NCBI GenBank assembly: GCA_947002045.1
Contig: CAMQJB010000004.1
Span: 9,718 to 73,717, forward strand
Reading direction: 5' to 3'
Source: an uncultured Collinsella sp.
Lineage (GTDB): Bacteria > Actinomycetota > Coriobacteriia > Coriobacteriales > Coriobacteriaceae
DNA length: 64,000 bases
Shown: positions 26,353 through 34,869 of the stretch, one piece after another
Layout of the letters: each line of letters begins with the position of its first letter
How positions within the stretch are numbered: the first letter of the stretch is position 1
The notes under the pieces: model-generated
What the model saw: the letters and a program-made list of their open reading frames with translations, nothing else
Told to the model about the DNA's origin: nothing
The model's database searches: none
Position numbers and translations under genes: made by a program

Positions 26353-26952
26353 ATGAAGAAAAAGACCCTATCGATCCTTTCCCTGTGCATCGCCCTCTTT
26401 GCCGCGTTTGCCCTTGTCGGCTGCGGCGGGAGCGCATCGGGCGTGGGCGGCAGTACCTCAAAGAGCGAAGGCAAGGAAAAGGCCCCCGTCGCCGAAAAGA
26501 CTGACTTTATCTGGTTTAAGGTCGAGATGCCCGAGAGCGTTGGCGTAAGCGACTCCGCCGGCAAGAACGCCGACAGGGTCCAGCTCACCTTCCCCGAGAA
26601 CGAGAACACCACAGTCGACCGCTTTATCCCCGTTTGGGAAGAGAAGATGACGGCAGAAGAAGCTCTTGCCGATGAGGGTCGAAAGAACAGCATGTTCCAG
26701 TGGAAAGTTGGCGACCCCGTCGAGTACAACGGCAGGACATGGCTCACCGGAACGTGCGAGGACAACCGCGGCACCCATACCTATCTCTTTACCGACGTTG
26801 AACCGGGAAGCGTCTGCGTTCTCATCGCGAACTTCGATCAGCACGAGAAAGAAGCCGAGACGCTCCTCAACTCCATCGAGTTCCCCGATGACATGGCGAA
26901 GGCAGTTGCCGAGGCACGCGAAGTTGAGATTTCGAGCATCGAGATCAAGTAA
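26353..26952 (+). CDS. lipoprotein (first of a tandem pair)
   Basis: A 199-residue lipoprotein. MKKKTLSILSLCIALFAAFA leads into the lipobox LVGC (Cys24), followed by a Gly/Ser/Lys tether and a globular domain from about residue 48 starting TDFIWFKVEMPESV. The C-terminus ends in EVEISSIEIK. The ATG has AGGAGG 7 bp upstream. It is a clear paralog of the gene at 27184. I do not recognise the domain; it is a small secreted beta-rich-looking protein that could bind a ligand or another surface component. A strong terminator follows. Confidence 0.88.
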   Translation: MKKKTLSILSLCIALFAAFALVGCGGSASGVGGSTSKSEGKEKAPVAEKTDFIWFKVEMPESVGVSDSAGKNADRVQLTFPENENTTVDRFIPVWEEKMTAEEALADEGRKNSMFQWKVGDPVEYNGRTWLTGTCEDNRGTHTYLFTDVEPGSVCVLIANFDQHEKEAETLLNSIEFPDDMAKAVAEAREVEISSIEIK

Positions 26953-27011
26953 CGGGACCCCGCACACGCCCACGTACGCGCGCCCCATTAAAACACCGGC
27001 CACCCACCCCC

Positions 27012-27046
27012 GGGGAGGGCCGACAACATCGGCCCTCCCCTCTTTT
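27012..27046 (+). terminator. intrinsic terminator after first lipoprotein gene
   Basis: GGGGAGGGCCGA at 27012-27023 pairs perfectly with 27029-27040 around a 5-base loop, followed by TCTTTT. Confidence 0.92.
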
Positions 27047-27092
27047 GCGCCCGAACATATTGCCACTTAACGGCGCAAATCCGGCCCTCAGA

Positions 27093-27111
27093 ATGGGACA
27101 CATGGCCCACC
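27093..27111. repeat. duplicated upstream block of the lipoprotein genes, copy 2
   Basis: Exact 19-base match to 26137-26155, here 73 bp before the second lipoprotein start (the first copy lies 198 bp before its gene). Confidence 0.75.
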
Positions 27112-27183
27112 CTAGCGAGCCGTCAACGCGTACAGTAAAAGCAGGTAATCCATGGGCGGTTACAGATCGAGGAGGACACGACC

Positions 27184-27777
27184 ATGAAAAAGAAGGCCTT
27201 TGCGATTCTCACCCTCTGCATCAGTCTCTTTGCCGCGGTTGCCCTGGTGGGCTGTGGCGGAAGCGGCGGCGCTACCGGCAGTGGCGGTGGCGGCGGAGCA
27301 GAAAAGCCAGCCGTGGATATGAGGACCGACTTCATTTGGTTTAAGGTCGAGGTCCCCGAGGGCGTTGAGATCACCGATGTTGCCGGCGACACGGCCGACA
27401 GGGCCCAGTTTAAGTTCACCGAGAGCGAGCACGCCAGCGACCGCTTCATCCCCGTCTTCGATCCTGACAAGAACGCCGACGAGCTGTTCGACTACGAGGC
27501 AAAGTGGAATGCCAGCTTTGAGTGGACCGAGAATGACCCCGTCAAGTACAACGGCAAGACTTGGCGCAACGCTTCCTATACACACTCGGGCGGCGTGACG
27601 ACTGAGTACTTCACCGAAGCAGGCGGCGGCAGCGTCTACGTGCGCATCGACAATGTCGAGGAGCACAAGGATGCCGTCGAAACCATGATGAAGTCTCTGG
27701 AATTTGCCGATGACATCGCCGAGGCAAAGACCGAGGCCATGGACGTTAAGCTCGACGATATCGAGATCAAGCGCTAA
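27184..27777 (+). CDS. lipoprotein (second of a tandem pair)
   Basis: A 197-residue lipoprotein with lipobox LVGC (Cys24) after MKKKAFAILTLCISLFAAVA. A glycine/serine tether leads into TDFIWFKVEVPEGVEITD, which matches the first lipoprotein over its domain start; later matches are DRFIPV, DPVKYNGKTW against DPVEYNGRTW, and the LDDIEIKR ending. Sequence outside these blocks has diverged, so the duplication is old. GAGGAGGACACGACC precedes the ATG. It is transcribed separately, since a terminator separates the copies. Confidence 0.88.
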   Translation: MKKKAFAILTLCISLFAAVALVGCGGSGGATGSGGGGGAEKPAVDMRTDFIWFKVEVPEGVEITDVAGDTADRAQFKFTESEHASDRFIPVFDPDKNADELFDYEAKWNASFEWTENDPVKYNGKTWRNASYTHSGGVTTEYFTEAGGGSVYVRIDNVEEHKDAVETMMKSLEFADDIAEAKTEAMDVKLDDIEIKR

Positions 27778-27812
27778 AGCTCCAACGGCATGCAGCAGCG
27801 CCGTTTTAGCTC

Positions 27813-27854
27813 AGCCGGGATGCAAGGTGTGACTCCTTGCATCCCGGCTTTTTG
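27813..27854 (+). terminator. intrinsic terminator after second lipoprotein gene
   Basis: A 15-bp perfect stem (AGCCGGGATGCAAGG at 27813-27827 with 27835-27849), 7-base loop, then TTTTTG. Confidence 0.94.
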
Positions 27855-27871
27855 TGTTCGAAAGCGCCCGG

Positions 27872-28141
27872 TCACATCACCATATTGAGCACGTTGACGA
27901 ATTCCTGAGCCCGGGAGCGGCTGCTCAGGCAAAAGACACAGGCAGTCAACAACCTGTTGCGCAGAAAAACATTGCGGCCCTTGATCCTGTTAACGCCCGT
28001 GATGTCCTTAAGGTAGACAATCTCGATATGCTTGCCGCCGAAAGTACCCTTCTTGAGCACCTCGATGCGGTTAGGGTAGATCTTGACGTCTTTAAACCTG
28101 CCCGAACCTTTGTCCTGGAACAGCAAGGTGTTGTTGTCCAT
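27872..28141 (-). CDS. small PH-like hypothetical protein
   Basis: An 89-residue soluble protein from ATG 28141, chosen because GGGAG lies 8 bp upstream; an in-frame GTG at 28186 would lengthen it to 104. Its pattern of short strands (NNTLLFQDKGSGRFKDVKIYPNRIEVLKKG) followed by YLKDITGVN and a final helix (SRAQEFVNVLNMV) is what bacterial pleckstrin-homology-like domains look like. I do not recognise a specific family. It converges on the lipoprotein gene. Confidence 0.6.
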   Translation of the reverse strand: MDNNTLLFQDKGSGRFKDVKIYPNRIEVLKKGTFGGKHIEIVYLKDITGVNRIKGRNVFLRNRLLTACVFCLSSRSRAQEFVNVLNMVM

Positions 28142-28309
28142 GCGTGTCACTCCCATGGGGTTCGCTAAAACTGCCTCTATGGTCACATTTTAGTCACTTC
28201 GGGAATCCTGCACGAAGGCGCTAGGCGACATTGAAATTCGAGTCCGCGCGAGGCTTTAAACTAAATGCAATAAAGATGCATTCCACAAGAGGAAAGTGGG
28301 GCGACAGTG

Positions 28310-29359
28310 ATGGGCGAACTGGTAAACCGTGGAGAATCGGCAATCGTGCCAGAAGTTTTTTACAAGCAGGTTTCCTCGATTCTCAACGCCGCTCGCGACA
28401 AGGCCTATACCGCCGTTAACTTTGCGATGGTTGAGGCGTATTGGGAGATCGGCAAGAGCATTGTTGATGAGCAGGGCGGAGAGGAGCGCGCCAAGTATGG
28501 AGAGGCGCTGCTCAAGGCCCTCGCAATCAGACTTACCAAGGATTTTGGTAAAGGTTTTGAAGCAAGAGAGCTGCGTAAAATGCGTCAGTTCTATCTTGCA
28601 TTTCCAATTCGGGACTCACTGCGTCCCGAATTGAGTTGGACACATTATCGCAGGTTAATACGCATTCCTGACCCCGAAGCTCGCACCTGGTACATGAACG
28701 AATGCGCCGATTCTCGCTGGAGCACGCGTCAGCTCGAGCGCCAGATCAACACCATGTTCCGCGAGCGCCTGCTTGCCAGCAAGGACAAGGAGGCCGTCAC
28801 CCAGGAAATCCAAAAGAGCGCCCCGGCTCGTCGCCCCGAGGATATCATCCGTGACCCATATGTACTGGAGTTTTTAGGTTACTCGGACGATACTGCGTTT
28901 CGCGAGAGCGATCTAGAGCAGGCGCTCATCACACATCTTCAGAAGTTCCTGCTGGAGCTTGGCCGTGGTTTCGCTTTCGAGGCGCGCCAAAAGCGCATCA
29001 CCTTTGATGGGCGCCATTTCTATATTGACCTTGTGTTTTACAACTATCTGATGCGCTGCTTCGTGCTCATCGACCTTAAGACCGATGACCTTACGCATCA
29101 GGACCTGGGCCAGATGCAAATGTACGTGAACTACTACACGCGCGAGCTCATGAACGAAGGCGACAATCCGCCTATAGGCATCGTGCTCTGCGCGGACAAA
29201 AGCGACTCGATTGTCGAGTACACGCTGCCCGAAGACAACGACCAAGTGTTTGCCGCCAAATACTTGCCGTATCTTCCAAGCAAGGAAGAGCTGGCGCGCG
29301 AGCTGAGTGCCGAGTACCGCGCCATCAACGAAGCGACTAATGGCGAAGCGCAAGGGTAG
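28310..29359 (+). CDS. DUF1016 (YhcG-type) PD-(D/E)XK nuclease-domain protein
   Basis: A 349-residue DUF1016 protein. The N-terminal helical DUF1016 domain (about 18-165) includes AYWEIGKSIVDEQ and FGKGFEARELRKMRQFYLAFP; the C-terminal nuclease domain (about 195-330) has RHFYIDLVFYNYLMRCFVLIDLKT, giving the Asp-x(n)-Asp-x-Lys active-site arrangement, then GQMQMYVNYYTREL. Members occur in defence-associated and accessory regions, but their role is not established. ATG 28310 overlaps a GTG at 28307; GTGGGG is the likely ribosome site. It precedes an ADP-ribosylglycohydrolase gene by 62 bp on the same strand. Confidence 0.9.
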   Translation: MGELVNRGESAIVPEVFYKQVSSILNAARDKAYTAVNFAMVEAYWEIGKSIVDEQGGEERAKYGEALLKALAIRLTKDFGKGFEARELRKMRQFYLAFPIRDSLRPELSWTHYRRLIRIPDPEARTWYMNECADSRWSTRQLERQINTMFRERLLASKDKEAVTQEIQKSAPARRPEDIIRDPYVLEFLGYSDDTAFRESDLEQALITHLQKFLLELGRGFAFEARQKRITFDGRHFYIDLVFYNYLMRCFVLIDLKTDDLTHQDLGQMQMYVNYYTRELMNEGDNPPIGIVLCADKSDSIVEYTLPEDNDQVFAAKYLPYLPSKEELARELSAEYRAINEATNGEAQG

Positions 29360-29421
29360 CAGCACGTTGCGACCGATACCCCCGATGGCGCTCCACATCA
29401 CCCGGGAAAGAGGAGCTTTCC

Positions 29422-30210
29422 ATGACAGACAGACCGAAAACAACGCTGCGCGATTGCATCTATGGGCTTGCCGTCGGCGACGCGCTGGGCATTCCATACG
29501 AGTTTATGCCTCGCGGCACGTTCGAATGCACCGACATGACCGGCTACGGCACGCACGAGCAGCCCGCCGGCACCTGGAGCGATGACACTTCCATGACGCT
29601 TGCTACCTGCGACTCGATAAGGGAGCTTGGGCACATCGACACCGCAGACATGCGCGACAAGTTCGTAAGCTGGATTGCCCGTGGCGAGTATACGATCGAC
29701 GGCGTTTTCGATTACGGCGGCACGACCGCCCGCGCCTTGCACACCGGCAAAGGAGGCTCCGGTGAGCGCGACAACGGCAACGGTTCGCTCATGCGCATCG
29801 CACCCTTGGCGTTTGTCGACGCGACTGACGACGAGATCTGCGAGGTCTCCGCGATAACGCACGCTCACAGAACGTCGACCGACGCATGCGTCATATTTGT
29901 CGAGCTGATGAGGAGCGTGATGAACGGCACGCTTCCCTCATGGGTGCTCCAGCTGAAAGACGTGCCCGAGCAGGAAATCAGGTCAGGTGGCTTCGTGCGC
30001 GACACGCTTAAGGCAGCCGCCTGGTGCTTCGTCAACACTGGCAGCTACGAAGATTGCGTGCTTACCGCCGTCAACCTGGGCGACGACACCGACACCACCG
30101 CAGCCGTCGCCGGCGCCGTCGCCGGCACGGCATACGGTATCGAGGCCATCCCGCTGGAGTGGGTCGACATCCTGCGCGGTAAAGAGCTGATTGAACGGTG
30201 TTTGTTTTAG
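29422..30210 (+). CDS. ADP-ribosylglycohydrolase family protein
   Basis: A 262-residue ARH-fold hydrolase that would remove ADP-ribose from proteins or small molecules. The metal-binding motifs are intact: GTWSDDTSMTLATCDSI (about 48-65), DNGNGSLMRIAPLAF (about 115-130) and NLGDDTDTTAAVAGAVAGTAYG (about 213-235). The start has GAGGAG 6 bp upstream. It is downstream of the DUF1016 gene and could be co-transcribed. No ADP-ribosyltransferase lies in the window, so it may act on host- or self-made ADP-ribosyl marks. Confidence 0.9.
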   Translation: MTDRPKTTLRDCIYGLAVGDALGIPYEFMPRGTFECTDMTGYGTHEQPAGTWSDDTSMTLATCDSIRELGHIDTADMRDKFVSWIARGEYTIDGVFDYGGTTARALHTGKGGSGERDNGNGSLMRIAPLAFVDATDDEICEVSAITHAHRTSTDACVIFVELMRSVMNGTLPSWVLQLKDVPEQEIRSGGFVRDTLKAAAWCFVNTGSYEDCVLTAVNLGDDTDTTAAVAGAVAGTAYGIEAIPLEWVDILRGKELIERCLF

Positions 30211-30363
30211 GACACGCCTTCAACGAAGACAATGTCAGTCAACGCAAATGATTAAGGGACCGCATAAATGATGACTACAGAATGCGCCGTCATGGGTCCG
30301 TTCGTCACAGAGCAAAGTACCGTGGGGCCGTACACCGTGTTGGTATTCGAATCCCCGCTGCCG

Positions 30364-30390
30364 CAGAAAAGGGCCGGTTGCAGCCGGCCC
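30364..30390 (-). terminator. minus-strand terminator-like hairpin
   Basis: GGGCCGG at 30371-30377 pairs with CCGGCCC at 30384-30390; the minus-strand product continues TTTTCTGC. It lies 179 bp beyond the stop of the zinc-ribbon gene. Confidence 0.65.
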
Positions 30391-30474
30391 CTTAGACATT
30401 AGCACCTGCGTTGCCCGCGCTTCCGAAGTGTGACTAGCTGAGGAGCGGATTCCGCGGCACAACCTGATTTTACC

Positions 30475-30514
30475 CGGTGGGGCGGCTCTTTTGCAGCCGC
30501 CCCACCGTTTATTT
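30475..30514 (+). terminator. intrinsic terminator, plus strand
   Basis: A 13-bp perfect stem (CGGTGGGGCGGCT at 30475-30487 with 30495-30507), 7-base loop, then TTTATTT. It is 265 bp past the ADP-ribosylglycohydrolase stop. Confidence 0.82.
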
Positions 30515-30568
30515 AGATCTACCACGACGGACAGCTCGCACTACTGCGCACTGTCCCGTACCGCTCCC

Positions 30569-31906
30569 CTACTTCCCAAAGATCGCGCCGAACAGGCCCT
30601 TGCGTTTAGGCTTCTCATCTCGGTAAGAACCCTCGGCCGCCGCTGCCACTTGGCGCGGCCGCTCGCCGCCTCCGCGGCGTACGATCTGGTACAGGAACGG
30701 CGATTTAACGTATTTGACCTCGATGGGCGTGGCATGCACGGTGCTTTCGCTCGACAGCACCACCCTCGGATTGAGCGACGCCACCACATGCGTCTCGCGC
30801 TTGTCGCTAAACACTACCGCCGCCGCGCGACCCGTCTGGCCGTTTACGGCAATGCGCACCTGCTCGCCATCGCGGCTGTCAGTCGCAGGACGATCGACAA
30901 AGTAGACCGGTACCATCACCAGGCCGTCCTTGTGCTTGCGGGCCTTGCGCGCCCAGGCGCGGATGCTCTTTTTATTGAGCCCCAGCGCCGCCTCGGCATC
31001 GTTGCCGGCAACGTCGAGCGCCAGCTTATCAATGACCACCTGGTCCTTGGTGGACGCATCGACGGAAACGACGCGGAAGTCGCCTTCCTGCATGGCAGGA
31101 TCGAACGGCCCCACCTTGCCAAAGTCCCACGGCTCCAAAATGCCCATAAGGCGAACGTCTAGGTAGTTTGCCCGCGGATACGCCCAGTCGAGCACCTCGT
31201 AGTACACCAAGGTCTCCTTGCTCAGCCCCTTGCCCGGGAAGGACGCCATCATGCGCAAATCCGCCAGCGCCATGGGGAAATAGAAGAGCATCATGTCATT
31301 TTGAATCGCGTCTTCCACGTCGTGCCCGGCAAAGGCGTCGGGGTACTGGCGCACCAGCTGCAGTACGTTGGCACGCGCCTGCTGCGGAGTGATCTCGCAG
31401 GGAATGCCCTGCTCGGGCACATACTCCGCGCCAACGCCCATGGTTAGGCGTTTGCTAAAGGTACCGGGCTTGAGCAGGTCGGCAACGCCGATCTTATTGC
31501 CGCAGGACGGGCACTCAAACACGCGCTGGGTGGACTCGCCCTCAAAGGACGCACCGCAGAAGGGGCAGGAAATGCTCACATGCGTAGCCTCTTGGAACTC
31601 CTGCGCCGTGCCACGGTCCTCCCACAGCAGATGCTCCAGAACCGACTGATTGCGCCAGTACGCATTGAAGAAATACCAGTCGGGGTCCTCCGGGCGCTCG
31701 AGCTGCGACACATGGGTGAGCTTAAGTAGCCCATCCACCACCGTCAACGGCGTATGACGAATGCCCAGGGCGCTCTTGGGCTCCCCCGCATCGGCCTGCC
31801 ACGGAACGACCGTGCCGCAATAGGCGCACTCAAAGCTGCGTTTAGCCTGGTGTGAGTACATAGGGCCGCCGCAGTTTTGGCATTTAATGGCAAACATCTC
31901 GTCCAT
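30569..31906 (-). CDS. double zinc-ribbon protein of unknown function
   Basis: A 445-residue cytoplasmic protein with two four-cysteine zinc ribbons at its N-terminus: CQNCGGPMYS with CAYCG (about 9-31) and CPFCGASF with CPSCGNKIG (about 113-138). The rest is a mixed alpha/beta body without a signature I know, with a basic tail ending RKGLFGAIFGK. Similar proteins are annotated only as TFIIB-type zinc-ribbon proteins. ATG 31906 follows AAGGAGGACG. It is divergent from the CDF transporter gene. Metal sensing is a tempting guess but not supported by anything visible. Confidence 0.75.
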   Translation of the reverse strand: MDEMFAIKCQNCGGPMYSHQAKRSFECAYCGTVVPWQADAGEPKSALGIRHTPLTVVDGLLKLTHVSQLERPEDPDWYFFNAYWRNQSVLEHLLWEDRGTAQEFQEATHVSISCPFCGASFEGESTQRVFECPSCGNKIGVADLLKPGTFSKRLTMGVGAEYVPEQGIPCEITPQQARANVLQLVRQYPDAFAGHDVEDAIQNDMMLFYFPMALADLRMMASFPGKGLSKETLVYYEVLDWAYPRANYLDVRLMGILEPWDFGKVGPFDPAMQEGDFRVVSVDASTKDQVVIDKLALDVAGNDAEAALGLNKKSIRAWARKARKHKDGLVMVPVYFVDRPATDSRDGEQVRIAVNGQTGRAAAVVFSDKRETHVVASLNPRVVLSSESTVHATPIEVKYVKSPFLYQIVRRGGGERPRQVAAAAEGSYRDEKPKRKGLFGAIFGK

Positions 31907-32124
31907 GGAAACGTCCTCCTTTACGCAGGGGCTGTCGACATTAAGTATGTCGGGCAGGCAGGCACATGCCCATACCCATGTGGCCCAAAATGGAGCACCC
32001 GGTCGGACAAAAAGGGCCGCTCGTTAGCTCCAGCAGACCATTGCTGCATTTTCTGAGCACCGGCGCACGGTGCGCCCATGCGAGCTACACTATCCCCTTA
32101 ACCATGATTGTGAGGACGATCGTT

Positions 32125-33306
32125 ATGCTATTCGTAAATCGGCTGGTACATACGCTTGTTCCCGGCAGCGAAAGCGAGCCGGTCGATACCTCCCGCCGCA
32201 CCAACGCAGGCTTTGCCGCAAGCCTCATTTGCATTGGCCTCAACATTACCCTGTGCCTAGCCAAGGGCATCGCGGGCCTGCTCGCGGGCTCCGTCTCGCT
32301 CATCGCCGACGCCTTCAACAACCTCTCCGACGCCTCGAGCAACATCGTGAGCCTGCTCGGGTTCCGCCTTGCCAGCCGCCCGGCCGACGAAGGTCACCCC
32401 TATGGCCACGGCCGTTACGAGTACCTCGCTGGCTTGGTTGTCGCCGTCCTGGTTTGCGCCGTCGGCATCAACCTGATCCTGGAGTCGGCCACCAAGATCA
32501 TCAAGCCCTCCCCCACCGCCTACACGCTCGTTTCCCTTGCGGCACTGGCTACGTCCATGATCGTTAAGCTCTGGATGGCGGCGTTCAACCGCACGCTGGG
32601 CGACCGCATCGACTCGGAGACGCTCATCGCCACGGCGCAGGACTCCAAGAATGACGTCATTACCTCGGGCTCGGTCTTGGCGGCGGCGCTTATTTCGCAA
32701 ACGACAGGCTTTGACCTCGACGGCTGGGCGGGCCTGGGCGTGGGCATCTTCATTTGCATCAGCGGCATGGGCCTGGTGCGCGACGCCATCAGCCCGCTGT
32801 TGGGACAAGCGCCCGACCCCAAGCTCGTCCAGGAAATCCGCGACAGGATTATGTCGTACCCCCAGGTCCTGGGCACACACGACCTCATGGTGCACGACTA
32901 CGGCCCCGGCCGTCAGTTTGCCAGCGCACACGTGGAAATGCCCGGCGAGGGCGATGCCTTTGAGCACCACGAGATCCTGGACACCATCGAACATGACATC
33001 AAACGCCAGATGGGCATCGACATCACGCTGCATTGCGACCCCATCGCCACGAACGGCGATGACCTGCGCGGCTGGGTCAAACGCGGCGTGGCGCAGATCG
33101 ACCCCGCGCTTTCCATCCACGACCTGCACGAGCACGACGGGTTCGTTTCGTTTGACCTGGTGCGTCCCGACGGCTTTGACATATCCGACGAGGAACTGTT
33201 GGAGCTCGTCACGCGCATCGTGCACGAGCGCCGGCCCGATGCATCATGCGTTGTCACATTTGACTCGGGCTTTAGCTCGCCCGACCGCCCGGCCGAGCAG
33301 CTGTAA
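32125..33306 (+). CDS. cation diffusion facilitator (CDF) transporter
   Basis: A 393-residue CDF-family divalent-metal/proton antiporter for Zn, Fe, Mn or similar. Six helices span about 30-215; the metal-site helices carry ADAFNNLSDASSNIVSLLGF and, in the fifth helix, TAQDSKNDVITSGSV. HPYGHGRYEYLAG is the loop signature. The cytoplasmic C-terminal domain follows (about 225-300), with an extra acidic-histidine region to the end. ATG 32125 has GTGAGGA 9 bp upstream; the longer in-frame ATG at 32104 has none. TACACT at about 32092 could be a -10 box. Confidence 0.9.
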   Translation: MLFVNRLVHTLVPGSESEPVDTSRRTNAGFAASLICIGLNITLCLAKGIAGLLAGSVSLIADAFNNLSDASSNIVSLLGFRLASRPADEGHPYGHGRYEYLAGLVVAVLVCAVGINLILESATKIIKPSPTAYTLVSLAALATSMIVKLWMAAFNRTLGDRIDSETLIATAQDSKNDVITSGSVLAAALISQTTGFDLDGWAGLGVGIFICISGMGLVRDAISPLLGQAPDPKLVQEIRDRIMSYPQVLGTHDLMVHDYGPGRQFASAHVEMPGEGDAFEHHEILDTIEHDIKRQMGIDITLHCDPIATNGDDLRGWVKRGVAQIDPALSIHDLHEHDGFVSFDLVRPDGFDISDEELLELVTRIVHERRPDASCVVTFDSGFSSPDRPAEQL

Positions 33307-33314
33307 TCGACAGC

Positions 33315-33383
33315 AAAACGGGACGCAGGACCGCCGACCAACGCGCCTATGCGCCCGGTCACGCAATCCTGCGTCCCGTTTTT
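33315..33383. terminator. bidirectional terminator between convergent genes
   Basis: AAAACGGGACGCAGGA at 33315-33330 pairs with 33367-33382; it ends in TTTTT on the plus side and mirrors this on the minus side. The loop is 36 bases. Confidence 0.85.
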
Positions 33384-33416
33384 GTTCGCACCGCTAAGGC
33401 TCTAGCCGCTCGACCG

Positions 33417-34376
33417 CTAGTTCCCCTGCGCGCCCGAAATGCCGTTTTGCAGCGTATCCCAGGCGTTGGTTGCCATATCGCCCAGATTCTGAGCAGTATC
33501 GCCGAGATTCTGAGCGGTGTCGCCCAACTGCTGGGCCTTATCTCCCAGCTCCTGCGCCTTGTTGTTCAGGTCCTCCAGCGTGTTGGAGCTCGAGCTGTCC
33601 GTGGTGCCCTGGTCGCCGGACGCATTGCCCGACGAGCCGTCCTTGCGCGTGAGCTGAATCTCGAGGTTACCGTTGTCGTTATAGTAGGCAGACGTAACCA
33701 CCCAGTTGGCGTCGACAACAGGCGTCGAGCCGTCGTCAGTCAGAATCACGGCATTCGAAAGGTCGACCCCGCGCGACTTGAGGAGCTTTTTGGCGTTGGA
33801 CCAGTACTGTCCCGGGATATCGCTCAGGTCGACGGTGCCGGACTGGGCAGTCTCGGTCTGCTCGGTGGTGGTATCGGTCGTTGAGCTCCCCCGTTTATTG
33901 AGCATGCCCGACACGATGGCAAACACAACAGACAGGGCAAAGAAAATCGCCAGCACGATGAGGATCTTCTTGATCACGCTCGACGAACGCGAAGGCTTCT
34001 TCTCCTCGTCCTCGCCATACTGAGGGATGGACTTGGGATACTCACGATACGGCTCGCGCGCATATCGGTCGCGCGACTCGTAGCGCGGCTGTGCCGTGCG
34101 CGGCATATAGGTCGTCTGCTGAGGTTGCGGAATGGGATTTTGCAGCAGGTCATCATAAGGGTCTGCCGCCGCGTTGCCGTAGGGGCTCTGCGACGAGGCA
34201 CCATACGGGTCCTGCGCTGCGTTTCCGTAATTCACAACGCGCGTGGGATCGGCCGACGCCTGCGTCGTATCGGGGGCAACGTAGCCGGGATTCGGCACGA
34301 CGCGGGTCTCATCGGCGCCATTGCCCGTCCGCGGGGAGCCGTAGCCACCCATTACGGTCGTCTTATCCTGGTCCAT
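33417..34376 (-). CDS. single-pass membrane protein with repeat-rich tail
   Basis: A 319-residue protein with a Pro/Tyr/Gln-rich cytoplasmic N-terminus (about 1-130), a TM helix at about 138-158 (ILIVLAIFFALSVVFAIVSG), an extracellular globular part (about 180-250) and a C-terminal heptad-like run (AQELGDKAQQLGDTAQ, repeated as AQNLGD units) that would form a coiled coil. No family recognised. Start ATG 34376 follows AAAGGAA. Confidence 0.75.
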   Translation of the reverse strand: MDQDKTTVMGGYGSPRTGNGADETRVVPNPGYVAPDTTQASADPTRVVNYGNAAQDPYGASSQSPYGNAAADPYDDLLQNPIPQPQQTTYMPRTAQPRYESRDRYAREPYREYPKSIPQYGEDEEKKPSRSSSVIKKILIVLAIFFALSVVFAIVSGMLNKRGSSTTDTTTEQTETAQSGTVDLSDIPGQYWSNAKKLLKSRGVDLSNAVILTDDGSTPVVDANWVVTSAYYNDNGNLEIQLTRKDGSSGNASGDQGTTDSSSSNTLEDLNNKAQELGDKAQQLGDTAQNLGDTAQNLGDMATNAWDTLQNGISGAQGN

Positions 34377-34513
34377 GCAACGATTCCTTTCCGTCGCCCG
34401 TAAGCATCAAGTTATCAATGCATTCTACCCGCGCAAAAGCCTATGATGGGCAAAGCCCGCCGGTATCTACAAGACATGCGCGGTCGACGGTCACAAGCGA
34501 ATCGAGGAACGTC

Positions 34514-34579
34514 ATGGCAAAAAGCAAGCTCATCAAGGACACGACGCGTGCCAAACTCTTCGGCCTCCAGCGCGGCTAG
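34514..34579 (+). CDS. possible 21-residue peptide, perhaps a truncated gene
   Basis: GAGGAACGTC precedes an ATG that opens MAKSKLIKDTTRAKLFGLQRG, then TAG. TATGAT at 34442-34447 could be a -10 box. A peptide this short may be the start of a longer gene cut by the repeat element that begins 34 bp downstream; I cannot tell from this sequence alone. Confidence 0.3.
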   Translation: MAKSKLIKDTTRAKLFGLQRG

Positions 34580-34612
34580 CGACCTCTTCTTGGGCTGTGC
34601 ACCAAAAAATTC

Positions 34613-34748
34613 GCCCATCTACTACGTTTAACCCAAGGGTGCCAACCATAGCCATATTTGTGTTAACAAAACCGCAGGTAAACGTCTTGCCGCATTGTTA
34701 AAAAACGCTCCATGGTCGGTCCAACCCTGGCAAACGTAGTAGATGGGC
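34613..34748. repeat. 136-bp element with 17-bp perfect terminal inverted repeats (family D)
   Basis: GCCCATCTACTACGTTT at 34613-34629 and its exact complement at 34732-34748, with weaker pairing inside for another ~15 bp. It carries no open frame. The size and ends look like a non-autonomous mobile element. Confidence 0.75.
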
Positions 34749-34800
34749 GCTTTTCGTGGCGCGGCTGGCCCAGATAGCTTGTTTCGGAGCCAATTTGCAT

Positions 34801-34843
34801 CAAAAAGTCCCCGGGGGCGCTGCGTTTTGTGCCACCGGGGACT
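34801..34843 (-). terminator. intrinsic terminator, minus strand
   Basis: AGTCCCCGG-GGC at 34806-34818 pairs with 34831-34843 (one mismatch), and the minus-strand product runs on into TTTTT. It is 26 bp past the stop of the split gene's second part. Confidence 0.85.
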
Positions 34844-34869
34844 GTTCAATTTATCTCTCGCGGCCTACC

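Larger units (their letters stand above)
30211..30568. other. 358-bp gap with two terminator-like hairpins and one short open frame
   Basis: A 44-codon frame on the plus strand (30268-30402, MMTTECAVMGPFV start, AAGGGA 9 bp upstream) ends inside a hairpin and is not recognisable, so I do not call it a gene. Minus- and plus-directed terminators at 30364-30390 and 30475-30514 imply that a short transcript may lie here. Confidence 0.45.

Noticed and set aside
30335..30365. tRNA-like TTCGAATCCC string
   Set aside because: The bases on either side do not form a T stem, and no acceptor or anticodon arm can be built around it.
30391..30474. Possible small SRP RNA on the minus strand
   Set aside because: The stretch folds in part and has GGAAGC, but the conserved GGAAGGNAGCAGC apical loop is absent.
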